DNA of 64,000 nt from the NCBI RefSeq assembly GCF_947623445.1, contig NC_135243.1, positions 19,662,479-19,726,478 on the forward strand, in the 5' to 3' direction. Positions within the stretch are counted from its first letter, which is position 1, and every line of letters starts with the position of its first letter. Shown one piece after another: positions 13,096 through 26,100 of this stretch. The DNA comes from Clavelina lepadiformis (taxonomy: Eukaryota > Chordata > Ascidiacea > Aplousobranchia > Clavelinidae). The notes beneath the pieces are model-generated. The model was not told where the DNA came from. It saw nothing but the letters and a program-made list of their open reading frames with translations, and made no database searches. The position numbers and the translations under genes are program-made.

Positions 13096-14284
13096 AGTTA
13101 GATCCCATTTTAATTGTTTTATTTCTTTATTTCCTTCAGAACCATTTGTATAGACAGGTTTGCAGAGGTTTGTGTTAGCCTATAGGCAGCTAGGGCTACC
13201 GCCTATTTGGTCTAGGGTTATGTAAAGTTTTGCACGACAGCCTGATACGGCGTGTACATTCACCACTCTGAAAAATACAGCGGTAAAAACCATTTTCACA
13301 CAAAAAGCAGGATCATGCGAAATAATTGCTTTTACTGAATAACATTGACTGACCTGTCTGTATTTCATGGCAGGGTTCGCCGAGATCTCGATTGTGCAGA
13401 CCCGGTGACTCAAGTGTGCAAGTTTGCAACGGCTAACCAAGTGTGCACTTTGGTCTATTAAATATTTCTTCAGAGCAGCTTTTCAGCTGTTAATTATGTC
13501 ATGAACAGCAGCATGTCATTTGCTGAGCACTAAATAGTCAATTGCAGGATGTTATTTGAAAACAGCAGGCTGCTGTACAATAATACCAGCTGTTCCTATG
13601 ATGACGCCTTTGGCTCTTCAAAATACTAATCAGCAACTACATGACGCCACCAAATGCAGTGTGCTACTCTAAAAAAATATGCATGCAATTGGTAACGTCA
13701 CGAGAAAATTTTGGCATGTGCTCAGTTAAAACTGCTATTGGAAATTTGGCCTATTATTATAGCTGAATGTATAAAGCCGGCCATGTTCATTCGTCACACT
13801 TCCATGATTCTAAACATTTTGCAAATTTTGCTCGAAATTTTTCCTTGCTATGATTATGTCCTTACGTTATGTATTAGGCAAGGCATTGTGGCGTGTCGCT
13901 TTACTAGGTAGGGCCAACCACAAACGTAAATTGGTATTTTACATTTTAGACTGTTAGGTGGCCATTTATTTGTACGAAGTCAAGTGTGCAAAAAGTTTGC
14001 TTGCAATTAGTCTTGGTTGTGCAGCTGCCACGAAATACAGACCGGCCGCCTACTTATGTCACTGTGTGAGCAATAAGCACAATGTAAAAGCATCATTCAA
14101 ACATGAGACATCACATATAGCAAATTAGACCAAGTCGTTGTGGTGGTGAGTTTACCAATCAAATATTGCATACTGTACAGACCAAAATCAGACGTTTGTA
14201 GGCCCTTTCCGAGTTACTATTTGAGTGGCAAGATTTTTTTGGTCACCTATAAAATAGTGTACTCGACAATGAACCATAGTCAGG

Positions 14285-14690
14285 TGGTGGAAAGTGTGGC
14301 AGCTGCACCCAGGAGATTCATCAACGTGTACGCTAAATTTTTTAACTTTCACATTGATTTGTAATAAACAAAGAAAAGCTGGTTTTTTGATGCCGATTTA
14401 TAATAAATAATAATAAAAAGAACTGAGGCTTAAGTACCATCAAGCCAAAATTTGCGTCTTTGCATTTAAAATTTCTCATCGAAAACAGCCGTACTTCCCA
14501 GTCACATAGTCGGGACAATAGAAATTGTCGGCCATATTGATTCTTTGTTTAAATTGTAAGAATTCTAGGCACCAGATTGAAGACATTTCACTCAGGTGAG
14601 TAAAATATGAAGTTATGTACAGTACAGAAAAAGGTTTGGCGTGCACGTTGATGAACCTCATGTGCGCATGTGCCACACTTTCCGCTAAGA
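14285..14690. mobile_element. Palindromic MITE-like element
   Basis: The left end near 14290 (GAAAGTGTGGCAGCTGCACC, then ATTCATCAACGTGTACGC) is inverted at the right end near 14631-14688 (GCGTGCACGTTGATGAACCT, then GCCACACTTTCC). Internal sequence (TTATAATAAACAAAGAAAAG, TTTCTCATCGAAAACAGCCG) recurs at about 21340-21530 and inverted at 21760-21830. A dispersed non-autonomous family is therefore likely. No transposase is encoded and no target duplication was confirmed. Confidence 0.6.
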
Positions 14691-15025
14691 TGGGACATCA
14701 CGATACACCAGACTGGCATGGCACTTCAACGAGATTATGGGCATGCAGGATAGCTAAAATTCCCAATTTTAAAAGGTTCGTTTTTCCCTTCCTCAAAGAA
14801 AAAGAGAACAATGTTGGTTTTTTTTGGAATATATTTACAAAGGCCTTATACTATACAAAGATTTAAGGTAACATTGCGTAAAACCCTTTTTCAAAGTCGA
14901 TCATACTCTCCAGGCTGACCTGTATGTATTCTGTGTATATATGACATATGTTGTTATATACTGCTATAATTTTTACAATGGTTTGTAGCTTTCATGTTTT
15001 ACAAAATATTTAACTTCTGATAGAC

Positions 15026-16108
15026 ATGCAGGCCATTCGCTGTTGCCTGTTTTTACGTTGCAACTGTAATAATGCATCAACAGGATTCATTAGAAGTTCC
15101 ACGTGTTATTCTATGCTTTCATTATCACTGGGTAATACACATGCCCAACTAAGAAATGTCAGAGTTTCACCAAATCGGCAGTATTTTTCAGGGAAAGATG
15201 CACCTGACTATGGAAAATATGCAGAACCCAGCAGATTGGAAAGTTTTTATGACTGGTTTGCTGACACTTCATGGATTCATTCCATAGAATCATATATGAT
15301 TTCTACCCATGACCTAACTGGGTTGCCATGGTGGGCATCAATTGGAATTTGTACAGTATTTCTGAGGGTGCTAATTATGACTCCAATGATGGTGGTGCAG
15401 ATGCGCAGCAACATAAAATACCAGCAATACTTGCACATCTTTCGTGCTCTCCAGCAACGCTTAACAACAGAAATTAACAAAGTTGCAAATGAGCAACATT
15501 GGGATGATTCCACAAAGCTTCTACAGTATCAGTTAAACCTTCAGCGACACAGGACCAAACTTATGACTAAATATAAAGTACCAGGTGTATTCAAGCGGTA
15601 CCTCCTGCCTTGGATCCAGATACCAGTGTGGATATCAATGTCCATTTCTTTGAGACACTTAACATTAAGCCTGCCTTTAACCAATTCTCTGAGCCCAGAA
15701 CTGCTCTCAGTTGCAAGCCAGATGTCACACGAAGGTTGTCTTTGGTTTTCAAACTTATGTTTGCCAGATCCATTTTATGTCATGCCACCGTTACTTGGCA
15801 TCATTAATCTAAGCATTATAGAAATACACCGAGGTGATGGTAAAACAAAGACTGTTGGTTTTGGAAAAGTTCTTATTAACACAGCTAGAACACTGTCAGT
15901 TTTAATGATCCCAATTGCCTGCTACATGCCAAGTGGTGTTGTTCTGTATTGGTTATGCTCTAGTACTTATGGTGCTTTTCAAGCACTGGCTTTTCGTTCC
16001 CCGAATATAAGAACGTTTTTTAGAATTCCTGTTTCTAATATGGAATCAAAAACTCCATATCGTGATTTATTTATAAGACTTCCCTTCATGGGGAAAAGGA
16101 AATTATGA
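15026..16108 (+). CDS. COX18: Cytochrome c oxidase assembly protein COX18 (Oxa1/YidC family)
   Basis: This is a mitochondrial inner-membrane insertase that exports the C-terminal tail of COX2 during complex IV assembly. It is a single 360-residue open frame; the human protein is about 333. The N-terminus is basic and hydroxylated with few acids, consistent with a mitochondrial presequence, and QYFSGKDAPDYGKYA may mark the cleavage area. Family features in order: GLPWWASI then TVFLRVLIMTP (first core segment), a charged helical hairpin around 135-175, LLPWIQIPVWISMSISLRHL, DPFYVMPPLLGIINLSIIEI, and IACYMPSGVVLYWLCSSTYG, the YidC/Oxa1 signature. The start is the first ATG, 3 nt after a TCTGATAG acceptor-like site that could be used for a leader or 5' intron. 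PSMA7 starts 241 bp downstream on the same strand. Confidence 0.92.
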   Translation: MQAIRCCLFLRCNCNNASTGFIRSSTCYSMLSLSLGNTHAQLRNVRVSPNRQYFSGKDAPDYGKYAEPSRLESFYDWFADTSWIHSIESYMISTHDLTGLPWWASIGICTVFLRVLIMTPMMVVQMRSNIKYQQYLHIFRALQQRLTTEINKVANEQHWDDSTKLLQYQLNLQRHRTKLMTKYKVPGVFKRYLLPWIQIPVWISMSISLRHLTLSLPLTNSLSPELLSVASQMSHEGCLWFSNLCLPDPFYVMPPLLGIINLSIIEIHRGDGKTKTVGFGKVLINTARTLSVLMIPIACYMPSGVVLYWLCSSTYGAFQALAFRSPNIRTFFRIPVSNMESKTPYRDLFIRLPFMGKRKL

Positions 16109-16349
16109 CATATAATGTGGAGAATCAGAGTATCTGCCCTAGATATAAAACTATGATACCTTTTCAACATAAACTTTCACACTACTAAAAATTTTATGGT
16201 ATTGACTTCTTTTAAATGAAATCTTTGTTTTTAATTGCTGTAAGTTGAACTTTAACTTTTCATAGCAGTTATCAATATCGATATTATGCGTTTCAATATA
16301 AAATTATGTTTTATTACTTTGTAGACAAAATATTTGTGTTACATAAAAA

Positions 16350-18342
<1,993 letters not shown>

Positions 18343-18538
18343 AATGTACATTTGCAACCATAAATTGTATTAATGAGTTCAGTTTTCTTTCTGAAATGCT
18401 GCTTTTGAGGTTCTTTGATTTGTTCTGCCGCAGCGGTGTGTGAATGTCTGCACAAGAATTTCGTTAAACAGACTTCAACCATTTCAAACTATTTGCAATT
18501 TATTGTTGTACAAGCTGTTATTCTCACACTTAGCACCA

Positions 18539-18544
18539 ATAAAA
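18539..18544 (+). terminator. Polyadenylation signal for PSMA7
   Basis: AATAAA lies about 200 nt after the PSMA7 stop codon, in the right orientation and before the convergent Kish transcript. Confidence 0.5.
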
Positions 18545-18724
18545 CATTGCATTATGTGCTGGTCACATGGCCTGACCAGGTCAGGAGTTTCAAATGAATA
18601 GTACCCATTTTATGGAATGTGGTGCAGTAATGGCTAAGGCTATTCTTATCCCTCAATTCACTTTCTGAGTGGGTAGAGAAAAGGCAAAGAGTCATGTTTG
18701 CAATTCAACTAGTCCTTTGTACGA

Positions 18725-18730
18725 TTTATT
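18725..18730 (-). terminator. Candidate polyadenylation signal for Kish
   Basis: TTTATT on the plus strand reads AATAAA on the minus strand, about 370 nt after the Kish stop. The PSMA7 and Kish transcripts converge with roughly 180 bp between their signals. Confidence 0.35.
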
Positions 18731-19099
18731 GAAGTGATGCCCAGATTAGTCTTTGGTAAAACCAAGTGGTAATAATTCGAAGGAATAGTCTATCATCAGT
18801 TTACTGAACAAAAATAACCAAAATTTGAGTACAATTCCTAGGCTTCATAACGTTCAGTAAGAACATTAAGAACAAAACTTCACCCAATTCTTTTGGCCAT
18901 AACTTTTGTAATTTAATAACACATTGCACTGACACAAATTAAATGCACAAAACCAAAAACAATCATAAAATATACAGCACCGAAAAATTGTTCTGTTGTA
19001 ACTTAGCAATATATCTACAGTGCTGTAAGCCCAGTACCTATAGGCTTGACCACTAAAAAGCAGTCATAGTAAGTGTAGGTAAAAGATACAATGCTTCTC

Positions 19100-19855
19100 T
19101 CAAAAGAATAAAACACTAATTCCCATTGCAATACAGCAAACTGCTACATACGGGCTAAGTCTTTCACCTGAAATAAAAACCAAAACCTCATATTAAACGA
19201 AAGAAATTCCAAACCGATCATTTTACAAATACATATATCACACAGCAATACTTTTGCAAGTAGGCCAACAAATATGTATACTTTAACTGTAAGTATTGTG
19301 CAAAAATTTATTTACTAACCTATCCGAGCAAATTTCCAAAAGATTCCCAAAAAACCAGTCTTGTTTTTGTCAAGCAAACTTGGTGCCAGTGCTCTCACAT
19401 AAGCGCATGTACAAATCATCAATAATAGAACCGCAAGCATACTTTGAAAGTTGAAGATTGCAGCCTGCCAATTACAAATTATAATGTGAAACATGTTGTG
19501 GCCAACTGAAGTTAACTAAAAAATTGTGTCTGACTCGCATATAAATCGTAAAAGAAAATGTCAATTTGAAATTTCAGATAATCAAACAAATACAGGTAAT
19601 CAATGTTCCCTCTAAGCTGCGCGCGTGCGCAAATGCGCACTGCTGACATGGTCTCCGCGCACAGAAAATCTGTGCTGCGCACAAGAAAACAATCCAACCT
19701 AAATTAAAAATAAAACAAACGCATAATAATGGCCACAATGCGCACGTGGCACGTTTGATGTTGCTCACAGTGGTCCAAGGGACCGCTCAGGAAGTTAGTG
19801 TGTTTGCTCAGACTCGTGAAAAATTAGAGGGAACGTTGCAGGTAATCCTTACCAT
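19100..19855 (-). CDS. TMEM167A: Protein Kish (TMEM167), small secretory-pathway membrane protein
   Basis: Kish is a roughly 72-residue Golgi/early secretory-pathway protein needed for constitutive secretion. Exons are 19855..19853 (the ATG alone, followed by the donor GTAAGG), 19464..19320 and 19167..19100, giving 71 residues. The phases close exactly (3+145+68 = 216 nt). Diagnostic matches are [39 protein letters not shown], and FARIGERLSP with YVAVCC at the C-terminus. Two hydrophobic segments are present. The ATG-only exon is inferred from the ATG|GTAAGG context and the family N-terminus (MSAIFNFQS in vertebrates, here MAAIFNFQS). A 238-bp hAT MITE occupies most of intron 1. The A/B paralogue is not distinguished beyond closer similarity to A. 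Confidence 0.9.
19601..19838. mobile_element. hAT-type MITE, copy 1, in Kish intron 1
   Basis: Terminal inverted repeats are CAATGTTCCCTCTAA on the left and its near-exact inverse TTAGAGGGAACGTTG on the right. They are flanked by a perfect 8-bp target duplication CAGGTAAT (19593-19600 and 19839-19846). The interior is GC-rich with alternating purine-pyrimidine (GCGCGCGTGCGCAAATGCGC) and has no coding capacity. It is about 90% identical to the copy at 31221-31451. Confidence 0.95.
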
Positions 19856-21339
19856 GATATATCCAGGTGGTATTAAACGACAATGAAAGTTTTCAAACTA
19901 ATCTGTTAAACCGTTTTACATAAATTTACAAAATATTTAGGACTTTAAATAGCTATACGATAACAACCTGCAAAACAAATTTTAACATTGTTTATACAGT
20001 GTTTTTCAAAATTGAAAATCTTTATGTAATTTAAAAATAAACAATTGGTAGAACTTTGCAGTAAAATAAAAGGTATGTTTTCATGAAATTTCAAATTTTT
20101 TTACTTAGCAATATTCCAAACCATCGTTAGTAGCCAGGGTAGCAACATTTCCGACTCACCAGAGCATGAGCTCAAGTTTTTTCTTGGTTGACTAAAAATG
20201 GATTCTTTATCACAAGTTGCTGTGTTAGCAAGAGCATTGATGTAGATTGTTTGATTATTGTTATATTACATATATAATATAACAATATGTCATAATAATA
20301 AGAGAATGTTATATATATATACTATATTTTCCCAGTATATGTCATATCCAGATTTGGCAAACATGTTCCCCTGATCCACAGATCGCAATTCATGGACAAA
20401 AACATCTACCAATCAAAAAATTAAAACTTTGACAGATAGATTCCGGCTGAAAGTTATGCAAATTGTGATGTGGGGTGGATCCAGTAAAGGAGGACGAAAA
20501 CATTCAAGCAAAAATCAATATTTTTGTTTATGAAAGCATCATGCAGCTAGTTTAGACACCTGGAAAATAAGCAAAACTTTGAAAATTTACAAATAGAAAT
20601 AAGGTAAACAAAATGAATTTTTGCAGAATAAAATCGAGTTGTTGCCTGGCAACTTTTGGTGATCAAAGAATAATGGCATCTGTTAAAATAATAATATCTT
20701 TGTTTTGATGAAGCTGGGTTAAATTATGTCAGCCTTTCTTTGCCAATGTCTGTTGTTCCTCAACCTTGTTTGTAATGCACTGCATAGGCCAATATGAAAT
20801 CATGTGGATGTATCCACAATCTATCGTTTTTCTAATAAACCAAACACATAAAATCCTTTCAAAATAACAATAACTAATACCAGTTTTCGTCAAAAAAACA
20901 TTTGAATTACTTGTGTTAGTATTTACGTAACTTGGCATTTAACAACTGCCCCATATTCACAAACGTTTTCTGGTTACGAGCTAATTTATTTTATTTGCTG
21001 AGTTAAACCAAACGCATCTTTTAAGCCGGTGGATTCTAGTGTTTATAAATTTTTGACATACTGTATATAAATATACTTTTGTTTTAAGTCAGCAAATTTT
21101 TTAAATAGGCCTCCACTACTTTGATATAACACTGAAGTAGTTGACAAAAAATATTTTTACAGCTGGTATAATCTTAGACAGACTATGTTTGTCGATTTAA
21201 CTATGGCGCTGCACTAGAGCTATGCATTTTATGAACTTGAAGTGTTCAGCAAATTTAGGGCTGGCAATAAAATTTGTAAATAAAATTAACGTGCTTCAAA
21301 AATGTTCTGACGATAGGGAAACTTCATGTGTAACATGCA

Positions 21340-21960
21340 CGCCGAACACTTTTATCTTCGCACTAATTTATAATAAACAAAGAAAAGCTGGCTGCTTGAA
21401 CGCTAATTTATAATAAATAAATAAAAAATTGAAACTTCAGTGAATCAGTGCACACCATCATGTCAAAACTTGCATCTTTGTATGCACGATTTTTTATCAA
21501 AAACTACCGTACTTTCCATATGGGTTAAGCTATCAGGTTTTTTGGTGTTAGGTGTAACACTTGGCCTACCCTTGTAAATTTTCATATTCTTGAGACCTTA
21601 TTAGCCTATTCAACGCATTAACAACTTTACAACCTAGCCTGCTTGCTGCGCATTGCATTGGGCAGTAGTTGACTTGCTAATTTCTAATTATTTAATTATT
21701 CTAATTATCTAATTAATTTCTACAAAATGAGCAGTTTCAATCGCCCAACTGAAAAGTATGGCAGTTTTCGATGAGAAATCGTGTGTGCAAAGACACAAAA
21801 ATTTTAGCGTAACGATGAGCATTCAAGCTTCGATTCTTTCGTTTGTTTGTTCATTAGAATTTGTTGTTCAAACGCGCTAATCGGAGTGACGATGAACAAA
21901 GAGATTTAAACAGTGAGTGTTTAAATCTCTTTGCGATGAATAAGCTTAAAGTGCACATTG
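21340..21960. mobile_element. Large palindromic repeat related to the 14.3-kb element
   Basis: The left arm at about 21340-21530 contains ATTTATAATAAACAAAGAAA and a stretch ending AAAACTACCGTACTTTCC. The right arm at about 21760-21960, read on the minus strand, contains TGTCTTTGCACACACGATTT and TCGAAAACTGCCATACTTTT. It is an imperfect inverted pair with about 230 bp between arms, and its sequence is shared with 14325-14510. It is a non-coding, fold-back MITE-like element. Confidence 0.5.
21897..21933. repeat. Perfect 15-bp-arm hairpin
   Basis: CAAAGAGATTTAAAC (21897-21911), loop AGTGAGT, then the exact inverse GTTTAAATCTCTTTG (21919-21933). It lies inside the larger palindromic element. Confidence 0.8.
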
Positions 21961-23129
21961 TTGAGTGTCGTGCTTTCAGGAGCGACACTTTTAGACTCTA
22001 ACAAATCCGTGAGATTACGAAATTCGGAAACGACCGCATATCTATAGGCTATAGCCTAGCCTAGTCAAAGCAAAACATGAGCCTATCGTATCATGCATAC
22101 AGACAAGCTTAAAACCTAGAGCAAATCGAAGGAAATCATTGCCGAGTTTAGTCATGCATAGACTCTGCTACGTCCCACAAAATATTTTGAAATGCCATAG
22201 GTCTAGCTTACCACAGCACAATTTATAACTTTAGGCTTCCATAAACTGAATCGACTTTGACTTTTATTGTACAGTCCACTATTATCTCGTTTGCTTGAGT
22301 CACACCAAAGATTACTGATTAATCGGTCACACACTTCTTCAAGCAGAACGACACATAAACGAAGTGCATTCATTTATTTTTTGTCTTTAATGTGAGGAAC
22401 GAAAAAATTGTGTTGACGCAGGCAGGTCATAATTTGAACAGGAAAATATGCAAGACCTCGAGGGCAAAAACGTGCATCACGGAGAATCAATCAGAGAATG
22501 TAAAAAAGATACTAGCGTCAGCACGGCCACCAAACCCAAAATAAACATCGCTTGGCTTCTTCGCTTTTAAATATATACCTAAGATAAATTTACTCTGCAA
22601 AATATCATGGGATGCAAAATGAAAGCATGGGTTTTTTCTTGTAAGGTATGTTGCACTTCACTCAGTCAGTTCATGCATGCCATGTTGATGCCATTATACC
22701 TACTACTAGCAAACATGCTTTTCATAAATTACACCACTTGACAAAAAAGGCGTATTTATAAACTGTTATATAAAAAAAGACTTACTTTTCTCATGTGAAG
22801 TAAATAAAACCGATAAAATTTCTAATTTTAAAAGTATAAATACAGTAATAAAAAATTAAGTTTACTGCAAAAGTAATATTCTATGAATTAGCCTACTGAA
22901 CACACTATCCTTATTACTTGTAAAAAGGTATTGTTACGTCACTATTGTTATATTTACCATCTCGATATAATCTAATTTGCAAAAATGTTTTATGTAAAAC
23001 CTACTTGTGGCTTATTGTTAATTGCAAAACAATTGCACAACAATCGTTATAACCGTGATATTCACTTAGAAAAAGTTTCGCTCTAAGTTTTGTCGACATA
23101 GCAGGGTCAACGGTTTTACCAAGAAAATT

Positions 23130-26100
23130 ATGGAAAAGATGTAAGCAAGTTTCATTTTGTTAGTTTAACAGCTTTTTACATTTATACGTTACTGCCATAT
23201 AAAAAAAATGTTAGAAATGATTATAATTTTGTGCTAATTTCTTTAAAACAAAAGGCAGCTTCTTTTTCTAACTAGCTTTAATAAGATCAGATCAATAACA
23301 TGTAGCAGAATACCAAGACAAAGGCAAAAGTTTATGGAGCATATTTAAGTTCTTTTCTTTGTTTTACCGATTGGTTTTATTGAATATGCTTCCATTAATG
23401 AAATAATTTGCATTTCCTGTACCGGACATCGTAATAATGTGATTTGTTGTGCAGGATAAAGGTGTTAGACAATTTGACATCTCTCGAATTCGATGTGAAA
23501 CTGGATGGTGACCCTGTGTTTCGAGATTATTTCAATAAATTCTGCTGCCTGCCCATATTTGGGCAAAGGACATGTTATGTTCCAAAAAAGACCAAGTTCT
23601 TCTTTGATCCGCCCCCAATGAGAGCTGCAGCAGGAAAGAAAAATGTGGCTTACGGTAACGTGAAGGACTGGCTGTGGGAAGAAAGATTTCCACTTTTTCT
23701 CAGGTATATGTTAATTTGGGCGCCTTAGGAAGGCAGTTCCCCATTAAATCTTAGCCTTGCTAGCCTTACAAAACCCAAAGATAGACTTAATGCATCTTCA
23801 GTAAAAGTTTCTACGCAAAAACGCTTAACTATTTATTGGTATAAACCATAAGTTTACTATTTTTTAGTTTGATAAAAACACGAAATACAATTTAATTAAA
23901 GCTTGTCTGTAATCAAATTTATTGCAGCTGCTATATTTTGCAGCCAATCCTATATTTTCTATTGTGTTATCAAGCTTGCAGTAAAGGTGCATTTATTCTC
24001 TTTCGTTCACACACGATTCAACTCAGCGTAACTCAAACCTTGAAATAGTAATACGTAATAAAGTCGTTTACGCATGACAATGAAGAAGGCCAAGTCCAGG
24101 CAAATCAGGACTCGGTTAGGCTAAACGCTGGTAATTAGCAGGCCAAGTTAGACTTACAATGGTGAAAAAGAAATGTTTAGGATCAATTATTACAGATGGA
24201 AATCTATATTGAAACTGAATATTGTGACTTCATAACTTTTTTCAGTTAAGAATTTCAAACTTTCTTATATGGTTATGGGTGTATAGGTAAGATAACTATA
24301 AGTTTAAAAGTATACAGCAGCTGATCCGATATTGGAAGCCTAAATAAATATAAATTATTAAACTCTTATCATTACGTTAAAAAATCTTAAAGCAGCTTAT
24401 TGTAGCTTTGTATTTGTACATACAGTAGCCTACATATATTTGTATAAACGTTGATGAGTTCCCAATAAAAGCTATTCTGTCTTTAATGCAAACTATTAGG
24501 CTTCAAAGAAAAGAACCGTTTTTGGAGGCGCAATGAACCTTTTTACGCCACATATCACCGACAATATGGTATTAAAATCTTTATCTTCGGACTAAGAAAG
24601 AGTTTTGCACAAATTACTCGGCAATAGTTCCTCATCATTCGTGCTCTGTGGTCACCTTTTTGCGCAATTTCCGGTGGAAAGGCATTTTTAGTTCGTTCTT
24701 TTTCTGTTATAGAGTATAGACTTTCTATTGCCTGAATTCGAGACTGTTCACCGGGACAACATAAGCAAGCGTTGTTCCTTGCTCAAGGGTATTACAATGG
24801 TAGCGCAACTGGAAATCGAACATGGCCGGCTTATTTACGAGCCAGGTTAGCTTACCGCTCAGCTGCAAACCTGCCGAACTTTTGTATCAGGAAAGGTGCA
24901 AGAATCTCGCCGATCTATAACGGGGAGCTGCAAAGTTTTATAACAGTTGTGGAATTACACACTCTTTCCCGGTGTGTAACATATAGGGTCTGTGGAAATT
25001 TCTTAATAAAGAGATTTATTTTAGTAAGGCTAGCTTCTATTCTAGCTAGTATAACACGCCTGCACAACCTAAAACGGTACAAGGGCCGCAACAATAAAAA
25101 CTGTTTTTCGCGGGCCGCATACTAACGTTGACCTAACACTAGCCTATGACTATCACTAAACTTTTATTTATACGCTTACAGTCACTTCCACTATTTTATA
25201 CACATGACTAAACTATGCGCATTCTGCAGAGACAATTCAAGAAAGCTTGGATTGTTTACGCTAATTATTACTGCAATAATGTGAGATCTTGCATTACACA
25301 AGCAAGTCCGCACTTATTTAAAATCGAAATATTAAACCGAAAAATATTATTATATCGTGGGTCGCATTAATAGATTGCATTAAAAGGTCCCCGCAACCGC
25401 ATGGGGAACGGGGCCGTATGTTGTGCAGACCTGTAGTACAGCATTCTTCAACGGTGATTCCGTGGAACCCTAGTGTTCCGCAAAACACGTAGTGGGGTCC
25501 CGTGGGGATTCCTCGTTTTTTAGGGGAAATGATTTCTTGCTTCAGTATGTTGATGCGTCATCGTCATGAAATTTTTAGATTACCGTGACACATTCAGCCT
25601 CCAAGTAGGCCATTTACACTAATTAAACAGGAGTTTTAGAGCAGTTAATGGCCGAAAAAGAAATATTGATAGTTGTTGCGTTGTAACATGTCCAGCACTC
25701 TAACCAATCAGCCACCTAGCCGATTAAATTTAGCTATATGCTAGTTACGATTTAATTGAATTATTGTTAATTATTATCGTTTTTAATTAATGTATTAATA
25801 ACATTATTTATTATTATTATAATTAATTAATTAGTATTAGTTGTTTATTTATGATTGGCTATGATTGAATCCATTGTGCTACCGAGCCTACTTTTTTTAA
25901 TTTTATTTTCTCGTTTCACGAAACATTGAAATTTTCGGAAAATGGAACGTATTGGATTTGATTATATTCAGAGTTGCCATACCGTCCTTATTTGTAAGAT
26001 TTGTCCTTATTTTAAAGGTCCTGGAAAATATGTTTGACCTTTTTTTCTAAGAAGTGTCCTTATTTTCACTTGCGTCCTTATTTTCGTCTTATTTTTAGGG

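Larger units (their letters stand above)
10959..15025. other. Intergenic region rich in fold-back repeats
   Basis: This is the divergent gap between the 5-alpha-reductase and COX18 genes. No coding exon was recognised. It holds the fold-back at 12148-12383, a short inverted repeat at 12992-13095 and a palindromic element at about 14285-14690. A stretch near 13390-13445 resembles one near 60360-60412 and appears to be a dispersed repeat. Promoters of both flanking genes must lie here but no motif identifies them. Confidence 0.5.
19856..23129. other. Intergenic region between Kish and the RGS-type gene
   Basis: No coding exon was recognised. It contains an AT-rich low-complexity stretch near 20240-20340, a large palindromic repeat at about 21340-21960 and the perfect hairpin at 21897-21933. 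An isolated ATG-led frame at 22609-22647 ends in AAG|GTATGT but could not be joined in phase to the RGS-type gene. The promoter of that gene presumably lies at the right end. Confidence 0.45.

Noticed and set aside
22609..22647. Alternative first exon for the RGS-type gene (ATG frame ending AAG|GTATGT)
   Set aside because: It ends in phase 0, whereas exon 2 at 23455 needs phase 2; the 23130-23140 exon fits exactly.
24772..25125. 117-codon plus-strand frame in the RGS-type intron
   Set aside because: It runs into a decayed hAT end, has no recognisable domain and does not join the flanking exons in phase.
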